From Leptasterias polaris (Eukaryota > Echinodermata > Asteroidea > Forcipulatida > Asteriidae): a stretch of DNA of 64,000 nt. The stretch is from assembly GCA_037783415.1 (NCBI GenBank), contig JAZGTN010000195.1, positions 248,001-312,000 on the forward strand, in the 5' to 3' direction. Each line of letters opens with the position of its first letter. The stretch's first letter is position 1. This document shows, piece by piece, positions 42,501 to 57,500 of this stretch. The notes beneath the pieces were generated by a model. That model saw nothing but the letters and a program-made list of their open reading frames with translations. It did no database searches and had not been told where the DNA came from. The translations under genes and the position numbers were made by a program.

Positions 42501-45500
42501 CGCCTTGAGCGTCACTGAGTGACGGATATGAGCGCTATATAAGAAGCCACTATTATTATTATTATTATTATTATTATGTACTTCTTATCTTTTACGAAGG
42601 TAACCTGTTCACAAAAAATGTGGTCTCCCACGGGGACCCTGAGTGTAACAAAAACATCAACAAAAAGAAACATGCAGAATAAAAGTAATCAGAACAAAAA
42701 TATACAGATACTTTATTGGAACGCTGTATTCTCGGTGCTTTCTGAGTCTGTAGTGTTTTCACAAATTAAGCACAGAATATCACATTGAGGCTGGCATAGT
42801 TTACCTAGCCTTCAAAACCAAAGCCGATGATATTGATTGATCAGACAGAAGGAGTGTTAACAACGAAGTGCAACTTATAAGTCACTTACTGTCCATCAGC
42901 CTTGCGGACACACTGAAGAGCTGGAGTAACAATGTCATATGACCACCTGTTCACAGGAACAGCAATCACTTGGCTCTGAAAAAGAAAAGGATAAATTCTG
43001 AATCATCTTAACTCTTGTTAAAAATAAAAAATGAGTTCAAGATCATCATGGAATGCAAAATTCACCTATGAATACTTCAATACAAACAAATTTGAATTTC
43101 AAACAGGTTTGAAGTGAACATAGTGTTTAAAAAAGACAATGATGCTAGTTTGTTTGTTTGTTTGATTGTTTTTTTTTTTTGTTTTTTTTTTTTCTTTCTT
43201 TGCAATGTAAACAACTTACGATTCCAATGAGGTTAGGGTTGCCGTCCAGGGTGATTCTGACATACGGATTTTGGCTGTCAATGTTAAACACCATTGGCAT
43301 ACCATCAGCATCAACGATCACTGCACGACACCTACAAGACAAAATATTGCATATGTCAAGACTTACCCTCACTCTAGTACAGATTAGTAACTTGAAGCAA
43401 ATACTTTAAAAGTTAAGAAAATAACATTTGAAGGCCCCCCTCCCAAATTATAATTTTTTTGTTTTGATTGTAGTGATGTAAATAAATGTGTCTATGAACA
43501 AGCAAAAAATCCCTGCCAAAACAAGTATCACCTCTCAGTTGATGACATTTTCACCCATACATTTTACTGGATGTGATCGATAACTTACAGGAAGGAGCAA
43601 TCAAAGAAGTTGATGAAACCACGCTGAGTCCCTCCTGGAACAGATACCTCAAAAGTACCAGTCTGGACTCCTGGCCCACCACCAAAGTATTCAGTGACAA
43701 ATACATATTCACCAGCCTCGGTGATTGGCACATTCAAGAGAAGGTTTTTCTGTAAAGTGAGAGGAAGGAAAAGAGTCAAATAAAATAAATCTAGACGGTT
43801 TCTTTGATGGGACAAAATTCAACAGGTTGGTGTATAACCCTCCAGTCCCAAATACTCCAAACTCCTCTTCAAGAAGTTGTAGGATGGTACTGCAGAGTCA
43901 AATATCAAATGCTTATCAATGGAACTGGCATACCAATCCTATCTAAGTCTAAACATTGGGTGTTTAGTTACCATACATTTGAGGACTTTGAAGGAATTGG
44001 AAAAGCCTCTGGCTAAAGAAGCTAGAGGTAAAGGTCAATGTTTTTCAGACAAAATGAAATGAAAACTACAGTAACATTCACTCCAAATCCATCCCGATCC
44101 TACAGCCCTTTTTAATGATTCTGTTGGACTGAGGCCAACGTGGCCAAATTGATACTGTAAAGCATAAAATGGGACTAGGTGTTATTATCAGAGTCCAGCA
44201 TTTTGGGTGTTGAGATACTGTATGGTGTTGGACCGAGTACTGCACTGCCAAACAGGTCACTAAACTAGTTATAATATGGTGTTAGACCTAGTACTGCACT
44301 GCCAAACAGGGCACCAACTAGTCATATGGTGTTGGACCGAGTACTGTACTGCCAAACAGGTCACTAAACTAGTTATGTGTTGGACCGAGTACTGCACTGC
44401 CAAACAGGGCACCAACTAGTTATATGGTGTTGGACCGAGTACTGCACTGCCAAACAGGGCACCAACTAGTTATATGGTGTTGGACCGAGTACTGCACTGC
44501 CAAACAGGGCACCAACTAGTTATATGGTGTTGGACCTAGAGGGAGGAAGGATCCTAATGAACAACCTTATATACTTACATGTTGTGAATCTAAGACAGCG
44601 AGGTCACTGACCCCTATCTCAATCAGCATGTCCTGATCCAGGAATTGAGTGGCAGGAACATTGGTTCCGTCAATCTCATAGTAACCGTAGACACCACGGA
44701 CAACGTAGAAATAATCCTCATTAGGGTATGTGTAGTAATTACATCTGTAAGAAGTCAAGGACAAACAATTGTGTGACAGTCAGAAGCCAACAATCTTGTA
44801 TGACTGGGTTTTATCCCTCATGCAATCAACATGTCACCTTGTTGGACCAAAAGAGTGATTTTGTGCATTCAAGAGCTTTTCCTGGCAGGCAAGATCCTAA
44901 ACAGGTTTTATGAAAAATTGTACATTTTGTGTCATAACTACCACATAGAATCAAGAATTGTAAAAACATTAGCTGAACAGGTTTTGAGATGTGCCCCTTC
45001 TGTCGAATTAATAAATTGAAAACATTACAAAGTTTTCCTCCATTGATCTGTGTACAAACCCCTTGTCTATATACTGAACAGGCTTTAGTATTGAAACACT
45101 CACCTTTCTTGAGGTATTCCAAAGATGCAGGGTTCAGACACTTTCTGTTGCAGGATTGTGGCCTCGTAGTAGGCCGAGGGGATCAGAACAAGGTAATCCT
45201 GTAACCAAAAAGGGGATGAATATCAACTCTAAAATAATAGTACACATTGGAATAATTGTCAAGAAGATTGAAACAAAAAAAAGTCATAGTCAAAGTTTTG
45301 AAGTTTATCTTTTAAGTCAAAGCAAATTTAACTTTATCAACTCCTTAGAAATTATACTAAACATGACACCAAGTAAATTTTTCATTGTGGTAAGACAAGT
45401 TTTTACTTACAAAATATTTCAAAAAGGGGTGCCTAAACTTTTTCCCCATTCTTCTTTTTTTAAATTTATTTATTTATTTTATTAATATTTTCTTTTCTTT

Positions 45501-48500
45501 CTTTTTTTTTGGGGGGGGGTAGCAAAAGTTTTTATTAAACTATTACCTTTTCGAGATTTAATCTTGTTGTGTTTTAATAAATAGTTTTTCAACAATGTTT
45601 TTATTATTATTTATCCGGCCAAGACAAATTAAAACATAATGCAGAGACAAAAAGTGAAAATACAAATAGAAATATTAATCAACAAATTTAAACAAAACAA
45701 ACAATAAGCCTTACCAGTAGGACTCCCTCTGGAGCCTCAATAGTGACAGTCCAGACACCAGGATTGAGTACAAAGGGGCTGATGACTCCACCCCCTTCAA
45801 CAGTGACGAGCTGAGGACTTGTACCGGGTGTAAACAAGATGCTGCTGGATTGTTCTGAACCTAGACCACAGCGTAAAGAAACAACTTAAGATGCTAGGCA
45901 TTGCAAGGTTCAAGTACATCACTCAGGGATACGAGTTTGACACTAGGATCCAATCTTTAGGAGGTATGTTCAAATGATGGCATTTCCACCTTTTGGTAAC
46001 CCCTGGATTTATAGATTATGAAAAGCTTGTGGGAACAGTGTCCTCAGCACTAGAGAAGTAGATCAAAAAGCCGGATTTCTTTACATATGAAGAAGAATAA
46101 CATTTCTTGTCCTGATCATTCTTTTTTAGAAAAATAAACTAAGTTCAATACTCTTGTTTCCAATACACATACCATACAGCCAACCTGTGAATAGTTTATC
46201 TAACTCAGTGGTCACATTTCAATGAAAACAATGAGGGGAAAAAGGTCACTTTTTTGGATTGCAGCAATCAAAATAAGAAACAGTAATTTTATGAGCAGCG
46301 ACTACGAGGCAATATTCCATACATGGCACCCAGCATTCACCAAAACCATCTCTGACCAATGACGTTGATGCAACTGTACAAAAGACCGAGCATGACCCCG
46401 AGTTAAATAAACCCTATGCTCTACAGGACACGAGCACACAAACGCCACGGCTGAAAACACTGGAACAAGACATTTGCAAATGACTCGTAAAAATGGACAT
46501 GTCTAGATTGGCAGCATGGTTCAGTGTGACTCAACTTACCAAGAGAAGGATCTGAAGGTGTAACGGTTATAGTCCCTCTGACGCTAGAATCTCCACGATA
46601 GACATAGTGTAAGACCAGATGGTACAAGCTGGGTGACGTTACCTCAATTTGTCTGATCACAACAGGCTGGTTAAGAAGAAAATAATAGCGTGTTCTTGAA
46701 ATATTCTAATGGTACCCTTTAAATACATCCAACAACTATTGCTCATATACAAGGCCATGACTCTATCAAGTGACTTGGGCTACAGCAATGGCTGTTGGCT
46801 GCAGTGACAATGTTGAAAAACTGGGTGTATTTTCAGCTACTGGCCATAGCCATTACCAAAATTCTAAATTCAAAGCCATGACCCAAGCAAGCAACTTGGG
46901 CTAGAGCTATGGCTGTTTGCAGCAGCAACAATGTTAAAGAACTAGTCTTTCAGCCATCTGGCCATAGCCATTACCACAAGTCGTCAATTCAGAAAAGGCA
47001 TTAAGTAGGATTAAACACTATAGTCTGGTTACCTGTATGGCAGACATGATTGCATAAGCGAGGTAGGAGAAGCCAGGGAACTCGTTCTCATCAAAGCCAA
47101 CTCTTAGCCGACCATTATCAGGTGTGCTGCCTCCCTCAATCTCAAACCGATGCTGGAATAGGTCTGGGAAATAATGGGTCGGAAGGGGTCTACAAAGAAA
47201 ACAAAATTGAAAAAAATTTAACATATCACTTTAACCTTAGAAATGGAACTTGTATTGTACATTTCAGTGTGTTATCTGGTTTGCGACACTTTCAAGTGAT
47301 GATAATGTCAGCTTTCCCATTGGTTGATCTAGTTATTTTAACCATATATAGCAATGTCACATTATTGATACTGTATGTCCACAGCTGACAACATAAAGAA
47401 CGAATACAGCATACACAGACAACCTCAGCATTCTCTGTGATCTATTTCTATATCTCCATAGCTGACATAGAGAGTGCATACAGCATGCACAGACAACCTC
47501 AGCATTCTCTGTGATCTATTTCTATATTGATACTCATCTCCATAGCTGACATAGAGAGTGCATACAGCATACACAGACAACCTCGGCATTCTCTGTGTTC
47601 TATTTCTATATTGACACTATCTCCATAGCTGACATAGAGAGTGCATACAGCATTACAGACAACCTCAGCATTCTCTGTGTTCTATTTCTATATTGACACT
47701 ATCTCCATATCTGACATAGAGAGTGCATACAGAATACACAGACAACCTCAGCATTCTCTGTGTTCTATTTCTATATTGACACTATCTCCATAGCTGACAT
47801 AAAGAGCGTGCACAGCAGACAGAACTATCAATTGAGCTCAGCATTCGAAAAGTTTTATTTCTTTGAGAATTTAGATTTTCCACCAAAGTCATGAATACAT
47901 TGAATCAAGAGAAGTTCCTTTGTAGGAAAAAGGCTGCTGTTTAGCATCTACAAATCAACCAGAGACAATTTTGTACAAAAATAACTTTCGGTCTCGAAAG
48001 CCATTGGTCGAGAGAGATGGGTTTTGGAAGCAATCATTCATGAGAGATTTGTAACAAAGAGGAAACAAAGGTTACTCAGCATTGGCTGAAGTTGGAGATG
48101 TTTTTCAAGTCTGGGAAAGTGTCTGGTTGGAATTAAACTGTGCACTGAAAATAACTGGATTTTGGTACAGCACTGACAAGTGCACAATATGCCAGTAACT
48201 TACTCTCTATCACATTACAAAGGTTTGTTGGTTCTGAGGAAGCTTTTATTATAACCGACTTACTCATTACACATGATGCCAGTAACTTACTCTCTATCAC
48301 ATTACAAAGGTTTGTTGGTTCTGAGGAAGCTTTTATTATAACTGACTTACTCATTACACATGATGCCAGTAACTTACTCTCTATCACATTACAAAGGTTT
48401 GTTGGTTCTGAGGAAGCTTTTATTATAACTGACTTACTCATTACACATGATGCCAGTAACTTACTCTCTATCACATTACAAAGGTTTGTTGGTTCTGAGG

Positions 48501-51500
48501 AAGCTTTTATTATAACTGACTTACTCATTACACATGATGCCAGTAACTTACTCTCTATCACATTACAAAGGTTTGTTGGTTCTGAGGAAGCTTTTATTAT
48601 AACCGACTTACTCATTACACATGATGCCAGTAACTTACTCTCGATCACATTACAAAGGTTTGTTGGTTCTGAGGAAGCTTTTATTATAACTGACTTACTC
48701 ATTACACATGATGCCAGTAACTTACTCTCTATCACATTACAAAGGTTTGTTGGTTCTGAGGAAGCTTTTATTATAACTGACTTACTCATTACACATGATG
48801 CCAGTAACTTACTCTCTATCACATTACAAAGGTTTGTTGGTTCTGAGGAAGCTTTTATTATAACTGACTTACTCATTACACATGATGCCAGTAACTTACT
48901 CTCTATCACATTACAAAGGTTTGTTGGTTCTGAGGAAGCTTTTATTATAACTGACTTACTCATTACACATGATGCCAGTAACTTACTCTCTATCACATTA
49001 CAAAGGTTTGTTGGTTCTGAGGAAGCTTTTATTATAACTGACTTACTCATTACACATGATGCCAGTAACTCGTGGTTTACAGACACACTGTCCCGTTGTC
49101 TTATCACAAGCACCATGGCTACTTCCACCAACATCACAACCACAATCTGAGAAAAAACAGGAAAATATTCTCACCAAAAGTCTACTAATAATGGAAAAAA
49201 TATACCATACTTTGAGCAACATAAGATTATCTAGCTTTTTCATGAGGGTATCCCCACATCTCAACAATTCAAACTGCTCCAATATCTTCTCAGGAAGTTG
49301 TCTGACTTTGTAGGATAAGATACTGCAGGCCTAAACAACAAATGCGTACCATTGGGCCACACAATTTAGGTGTTGAGTTACCACAGAATATTTAACTTTT
49401 TGAAGATTCAACAGGACAATTACTCAATGAGTTTTTAAGAATTGCTACTAAACATAGGAAAAAAGGGAGAAGCGAAGAAAAAAAACACGAGAGATAAAAG
49501 AGCACAGTTGAAAAGTTACATCTCTGTAACCAATGATTGGTGGAATTATGTTTTCTACTATGAGCTCAGAATCCTTACCTCTGCAACCAAGTGGGTCTTC
49601 AGGCATCAAACCAAAAGTACCATCTCTACACTCAGCACAAGTACGTCCAGCAACCAGCGCCTTACACAGACACTGACCACTTAACTGTAAACAAACAAAA
49701 TAAAAACAACAAGGGTAAACAAATCAGCATACTTCAAAGGCAATTTAGATTTTACCCACAAGGTTACAGTCACACCTCTAGCACCCATCTGGGTTGCTAC
49801 CCCCAGTTAACAATACACCCACTTAATACTTACCATGTCACATTCACCCATCCCATTGATTGTACCCGCTGGGTTGCAGTCACACCTCTCGCACCCATCT
49901 GGGTTGCTGATTTGTAGGTTCCAGAAGGTTGGCTCACAGGTGTCACAGGTGCGTCCTTGGACATTGTCCTTACACAGGCAGGCTCCCTAGAGAGGAAATG
50001 GCATAACAATTAATAAGACAATAAAATGACAAATTCACGTAAAACGTAGATACCACAGAATGGTATCAATTCAGGGGTGACAGTCAAAGCTGACAAGGTC
50101 TGAAACAGGATACAAATGTTAAGAAATATGGTTGTAGCCCATGGAATAATAGATTTCAATGAGCTTCTGAGAACAATATCCTCAGGACTAGAGATGTAGA
50201 TCGAAGAGAAGGATATCTGGAAATCTGGAGAAAATAATTGTTTTTTCTTGTCACCAGGCAGACAAAAGAAAGTCTGAATTCAGAAAAGTTTTTTATTTCT
50301 CATAACTGTATCTTGTACCATAATAGTAGCCAAAATGAACGCAACTAAGTTTCAGAAACAAATCAGGCATCTCTGGGCTAAGCTTAGTCTGGGCAGATGG
50401 CAGTAATTGTACAGAAACACATGGTCTCTAAGGGTTAAAAGCAGGAGTTTAAGCAAAACTGGAACACACGGAGCATATACAAATTGAAGGGTTTCTTTAT
50501 GACAGCATTTAAATGTTGAGCTTTGAGCAATGATTGTATAAAATGGCTTTATTCCATCAATCACAGGACAACTGTTGGAAATTTGCTGAAAAAGTTTCAT
50601 TGAGGAACTTTGTAATTTTTTTAAAACTTAAAAACAGGTAACAGCACTGGATCTTTGTCTGCAGATGAAATGTCAAGAATTGAAAAGACAATTTACCCTA
50701 CAGTCTGACCGCACAATATTATCCACTGTGGTTTTGAATAACAGCTAAAATAAGCCAGCCTGCAATATAAGAAAGACTTTTTAAAAAGACATGCTTTGTC
50801 CTTATGAGAACAAATTATCAGGCTAGCATAAGATTCATTTAATTCAATAACAGGTGCTCAGTAAGTTAAAAAAACCAGGTGCCTGTTTAATTGATGTAAT
50901 AGTCAACACATAAATACCTCTTTGCTGACCACACCTTGGATTAATCCTGCCACCTGATTTAAATTACCGTCCTGAGTGCATGACACAACGCAACATGAAC
51001 ATGCAAATAGAATGTTAGCAGCGAGTTAGTCATCAAAAATCACCATTAATCAATATACGTGTTCTTGTAAAATTAGACAAAACTGCGCATACGTCACTAT
51101 TGACACACACAAAAAATGCAACTTTTAATAGTAAGTTAAAACAAAAGACACACATGAACAATTCTGAAACTCAGAATCAAATGTCCAATTACAATTAAAT
51201 TTTACAAATGTGAAGAACTTTTACAACTTTTTAGAGTCCTACAATGACCAAATTGGCTCCCCACCCAGTTCAGTCTAATTGTGCAAGAACACGCCATCAC
51301 CACCAACCCATCAAAATCAAACTGCATGTTTAGTTGGACTGAGGACTGCATACATGTAAGTAAACTGTTCATGCTTTAAATGGGATCAGGCACACCTTTT
51401 CAATCAGAGTCCAACAGTTTGGGAGTTGAGTTACCGTATGCTGTTGGATTTCGATAGAGTAATAGAGTAAGGAATAATCCTAGGAACTCACTCAAGGAAG

Positions 51501-54500
51501 TTAGAATTAATAGATTTTGGTTTTGAGAAAACATGTTATTCCGATATCACACTCAGTTGAAAGATAACGTTCCAACTTGAAATATATATGGTGTCATTTC
51601 TTTGACAACTTGAGTTTTTTAATACACTTAAAACCTACAACTGTTTTTCACTTTGCATGCAGAACATGTTAGTAAAACCACACCAGCATAAAACAAAATA
51701 CCAAAAGACAAACTGTGTATTAACATGTTCACAGCAACACAGCACATTCCACTGAAATGTATGATGGGTTTCATGGGGAAGGGGGGGGGGGGGGGGGTAG
51801 TACTAAAGAACATAAATTGTAAAAAGTACGACATAAGCATGTCAATAAACCACAACAGCATTAAAAGAAAATACAGCTAACGATGCATGTTCAATTTTAG
51901 TGCAATGCAGTCATTATGGAGGTTAATGGAAATGAGTTGTTATAAACAAAAGCATTTGATTAAACCAGATTGACAACAAAACACAACAAAGCCCAATGAT
52001 GCAATAACTTTCTGTCAACAATACAGTGAACAATTTTTGGGAAGAGATGGTTTTAGGGGAGATTTCTTTCTAAAGAGGGAAAGCAAAGGTAGGTTATTGA
52101 ATATAACATCTTCATACCCCAGTGGAGGATCCACAGCCTCCAAGTGGTTGACCAGGGACATCAACTACTCCAGCTGGGTCACAGTTACATTCCTCACATG
52201 CTGGGAAGTTGTAGAATCCCTCGGCACACTGTTCACACATTCGACCACGGAAGCTTGACCGGCAAGAGCATTGACCATTGCCTTGGTCACACATGATGCT
52301 GAGTGAGCCTTGGCGGTGACACTCACATGCTGCAAGATCAAATGAAATATGTCTTAGGTACAGAAGAAGTTTTATGTTAGCTTTAACCAAAGCATTCTGG
52401 AAGGCGGTAGTATTCCTTTACAGACATACATGTAAATGGGAATTTTTGCCTACGTATTCTGGGTAGAGGTAGTATTTGGTTACATGTCAATTGGAGTTTA
52501 CCTAAGCATTCTGGGTAGCGGTAGTATCCAGCAGCACAGCTGTCGCATTTGAGACCAGTGAAGTTGGGCAGACATTGGCACTGACCAGAGTCATAGCATG
52601 ACTCTGACGCTGATCCACGACTGTCACAACCACAAGCTGGAAAGGAAAAATAATATCACAGTAAATTAGAACTCTAGCCTTCAAAGTCAATTGAATGATA
52701 TTGAAGAAATGTAGCATGATGATCTACTGAATACAGTGGGGAATCTATTGTTCTATAACCTGGATCAATCCTTCAGGTTTTTTTTAGTTTTTTTTTAGTA
52801 AGCCTGTTATAAGGTGCAAAAAAATGAAAAAAGATGAAATAGTGTTTTGCTACTTTCACTCAACCGTAAAATGTTCACAGGTTGGTTGCATGGTGGCTTA
52901 AATAAAAACGGAATGTTGCGCTTTAATTTTTACCATCACAAGCACAAGTTAATAGAATAGAGCGAACAAGAAACCCTGCAAACCTTGGCAGTTGGGATAG
53001 GCAAAGTTTCCAAAGGCACAACGATCGCAGCGAGGGCCGGCAAAGTTTTCCTGACAAATGCACCGACCAAAGGTCTTGTCACAAATCTCTTCTGTTGAAC
53101 CAACTGGACTACAGATGCAATCTGAAATCAAAAAAAAAATTTAAAGTAAAGATCAGAATAAAGCTAGGTTTGCTGTGAACACTATGCGCTAAATCTCTTT
53201 AGAGTAGTGGAGGTTCTGAGAATAGAGCCAGGTTGTACTCAATGTTTCACCTAGTACACTCTGGTCATCTTCTGGAGAATGCCCCAGAGGGATAAGAATA
53301 TTTTGTGCAAATTGTCATCAAAATACCTGTTTACATTTTCAATTACTCCAATAAGTTGTTACACCTGCTACATGAACAAATCAGCCAGTGATTCATTTCA
53401 AATTTACTATTTAAACAAACCAACTTGAACATGTTTTTGCTGCTTCCTAAAAGAAATGAACAATATTATGACCAGAAAAAAATCTCACATTTAGAGAAAA
53501 AGATCCGTTTGGTAATTTAACAGCACTAATAGGCATTTAAACATGCTCTGATCAATCAACTAAACAACAGTGTTTACAAATAACCTTTTATTACCTTGGC
53601 AAGTAGGGAAACCAAAGTAACCATTCTTGCATTCATCACAGGTACGTCCACCATAAACATCATGGCAGGAGCATTGACCACTGGTTGCCGCACAGGTAGT
53701 ATCAAGTGAACCAATTGGATTGCAGTCACAAGCTGTTAAATGCATAGAGTAAGAGAGAGACAAATGATGCAACAATCAAACATGAAGTATCGTTGGTATT
53801 CCTTCCCAACTCTGCAAGTCCTTTTGAATTATTTCCATACACGGGCTATTTTCATCTACACTCCCCCTCCCCCCATCCAACACCCCACCCCCTCCCCCCA
53901 TCCAACACCCCACCCCATCCAACACCCCACCCCCTCCCCCCATCCAACACCCCACCCAAACAAACACCTTCCTGCTCCCAATTTGGATGTTAAAATATCT
54001 TCCATATTCAGGAAACGATCTGGGTTGAATCATCCTCTGATGATAACTCCTCAGAGATAGCAAGCCTTTCCAATTGAAGTTTTAATCAGCATTTTAAAAC
54101 AATCTCATTGATTAACAAAATACCATCATTTTAAAATAATACTAACAGGTGCAGTCAGGGAAGTTGTAGAATCCGAAGGCACAGCGGTCACAGTTGCGTC
54201 CAGCGTAGTTCTGTTTGCAGGGACACTGACCTCCGCTGACCTGGCAAACCTTGTTCTGCGTACCGTTGATGTTACAGTCACAGGCTGAAAAGAAGAACAA
54301 ACAATTATTTTTTGATTCTCAAACAAAAATATTGAATTGTTAGTATTGCACTTGTTTAGATATACGAATATGAGTGAATTTAACTCTTTAAAAAAATAAC
54401 TTTGTAGTTCTAGAGAATTATTTATCCGAAGACCTTAAGCTGAATTTTATAAAGAAATCAAGAATAAAACTGGGAGTTTGTTCTTCAACATGTCATAAAA

Positions 54501-57500
54501 AAACCTTCAGCATTTTGAACATACTAAATCATTCAAGACAATCATAAAATTTTAAGCAAATTTATTAAGAAAAGACATCATACTTTGAAGCATTTCACAT
54601 GATTTTTCTATATTTGTTAGAACCAAGATAATGAAGTTATTACTCACGTTGACACGATGGGTAACCATAGTAACCCTCGTTACATTGGCTGCACCCCGGT
54701 CCTGAGTATTGAGGGCGACATTCGCATTCACCGGTGATTGGAGCACAGTTTCCTGTTGAGAATGTCCGATCGCAGTTGCACCCTAAAAGGTCAAACCATT
54801 AATCAATAAATCAAGATGTACACAAAAAGTGTTAATCATACACAACTGTATGAGCTACCCAAGCTATTAACAAAAGAAAGCCATTTCAAAGTTTCAACAC
54901 AAATGAAGAGAACACCTCTTGCACGCATTAAGAAAATAAATAAAATAAATGACTCCATATGGAGACAATAACTGAATCTCTTACGTTGGCAGACATTAGG
55001 TGAGTCTAAGTTGACTCCAGCGGGGCGGTAGTACCCAGGGGCACACTGGTCACAGTTGATCCCTACAGTGTTGTGTTGACAGTTCTCACAGACGCCACCT
55101 CCCTCATAGTTACCAAAGATGTCAATGGACAGACGCCGATACGCAATTGTTTCATTGAAGAAGCACTGGGTGGAGTGGCCAAAGCAGTTACAAGCTATAA
55201 AAGAGAGATGGTTGCAAAGAGGTTTAATATCAGACAGTTGTTCAAAGATGTCAATGGACAGATGCTGATATGCAATTGTTTCATTGAAGAAGCACTGGGT
55301 GGAGTGGTCAAAGCAGTTATAGCCGATACGCAATTGTTTCATTGAAGAAGCACTGGGTGGAGTGGCCAAAGCAGTTACAAGCTATAAAAGAGAGATGGTT
55401 GCAAAGAGGTTTAATATCAGACAGTTGTTCAAAGATGTCAATGGACAGATGCTGATATGCAATTGTTTCATTGAAGAAGCACTGGGTGGAGTGGTCAAAG
55501 CAGTTATAAGCTATAAAAGAGAGATGGTTGCAAAGAGGTTTAATATCAGACAGTTGTTGGCAGAATATTGTAAAGCTAAATTTGTTTCTGCTTCAGCAGC
55601 TCCCTGAAATCAGACCCGAGTAAATACTTACGTTCACACTCATTAGCGCTTTCCATAGTGGCTGGTCTCCAAGCCTTCTGTACAAAACCTGGACAGCATG
55701 ACTCACACTCCTCTCCGCAGGTGTTATGCTCACAGGAGCACACAAGGCGCCCGCTGTTACCACGCTCATTGCAGGTGCTGGCGTGACCATTACACACACA
55801 GCGACCTCCGATAGAGATGTCCTTGATACTGTAAAAGTACTGCCGAGTAAAAATTAATAAATTTTTTTAGAATCTTCAACACAAGTTTGTTTTCGTGGTT
55901 TTTAAAAAATATCACAGCAGTTTCACTGCTGTACTTTTGGTTTTGGAAGACTTACTTAATTCTCTTCCCCTTGTTCAATAAAAACAAACCAAAAACCAAC
56001 AAGGTTCTCAAAAACTAAAAAGTGGATCAATTTTAGTGAAAACAATAAAAAAATCCAGGTTTTTTCCAGGAGTCAACAGTAATTGGTCATTTGTATATAT
56101 ATATATTTTTTTTGTGGGGGGGGAGTGGTAGGGTGGGGGGGGTCGTCAAATGCTATTTTTTCACTTAACAGTATTTCAGACAGCAGTAACATACTTCTTA
56201 AGAGGACTTACAATGGTACTAACTTTATTATCAATAATTTTCTAGACTGCAACTAATTGTTTCTTTTTGTAATCAAACCTGTACTTTGTCTGTAAGAGCT
56301 TTTTTACGAAATGACAATTTTCAAAGAAAAGTTGCTAACCCTTCTAGTGACTGTGTTATCCCGTCTAGCGATGGCCATCAGATGACCCAGCAGGGTGTTG
56401 GTACGGATCAGACGCAGCCGGATGTTGGTTGCCTTCGTCCAGTCTTGAAGGACCTCTGAGAAAGAGAAATTCATGGCACCTGGACGTCCATTCACCAAGG
56501 ATACAACAATCTGAGGTCAATAAATAAAAAAATAAAAATTAAATTTCATCTGCTCCAATGAAAACTTGACAAATCTGGAAAATGTTGAAGTATAAATTTT
56601 ATAATGTGAATTTCTGTTCTTGATAATTATTTTCATGATAAACTAAGGCAGAAATTGGTGATTATGTTAACTGATTTGTGCAAATTTCTTAGGAAAAATC
56701 CCATCTGATTATTCATCTAAAACAGAAAGTGTTCCCGTTGGTTTCAACCAAGAAAACAGTATCTCCATCTTACATATGACACAAGCCTCAAAGGCTTGAA
56801 TTACAAGACAATCTTTACTAGATCACAGGTAAGGCATCTTGTAGCTCAGAACTTCACTATGAAAATAATTTTTTATCAAACAAAAAATATTTATTCTTTT
56901 TTGTGGCCAAGTACTAAAATTACTGGACTCTGGCCAGTGGTTCACGGTGACCAGTCTATTTCCTTTATATTTTTCTTACATTCTGTGCATTTTAAAATGG
57001 GTTATGCACTTCTGATAATTGTTATGTAAGTGGCGCAAAATACATTTTAAATATTATTAATATTTTTTCAGTGGGTATTTTCCAAATCTTAAGATGGCTG
57101 CTTTCTCACCTCTCCATCTTCCAAGGGGACGATACTAGAGTACTCATCAGTGCACACAACATCATCATCTTTGGTAATCTGCTCCAGGGACTCCATTCCA
57201 AATTGCCGGTTACAGTCCCCCTTGGTGTCAGCAAAGTACTGCCAAGCTTGGTAAGTCTGACCATAGTCCTTGGAACGTTCCAGAATCCAAACACCTGGGC
57301 GTGGGGAGTTGGCAAACTTGATGATCAGGTAGGCCACATGGTAAAGCTGAAAAGATATAAAAGAAAACAAGTGTAAACTGTAAGGCTCAAGGTTTTACAG
57401 TGGAATAATACAATGTAATGTAAGAAGTTAAAATGAATCAATAAAGGCTAAACACACTGTAGCCTCTTCAACCCTGTCGCAAATCCTCAAAAACCATTCC

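Noticed and set aside
48133..49143. 336-codon open frame on the minus strand
   Set aside because: Produced by the 87-bp array; only its first part overlaps true exon 14, in another frame.
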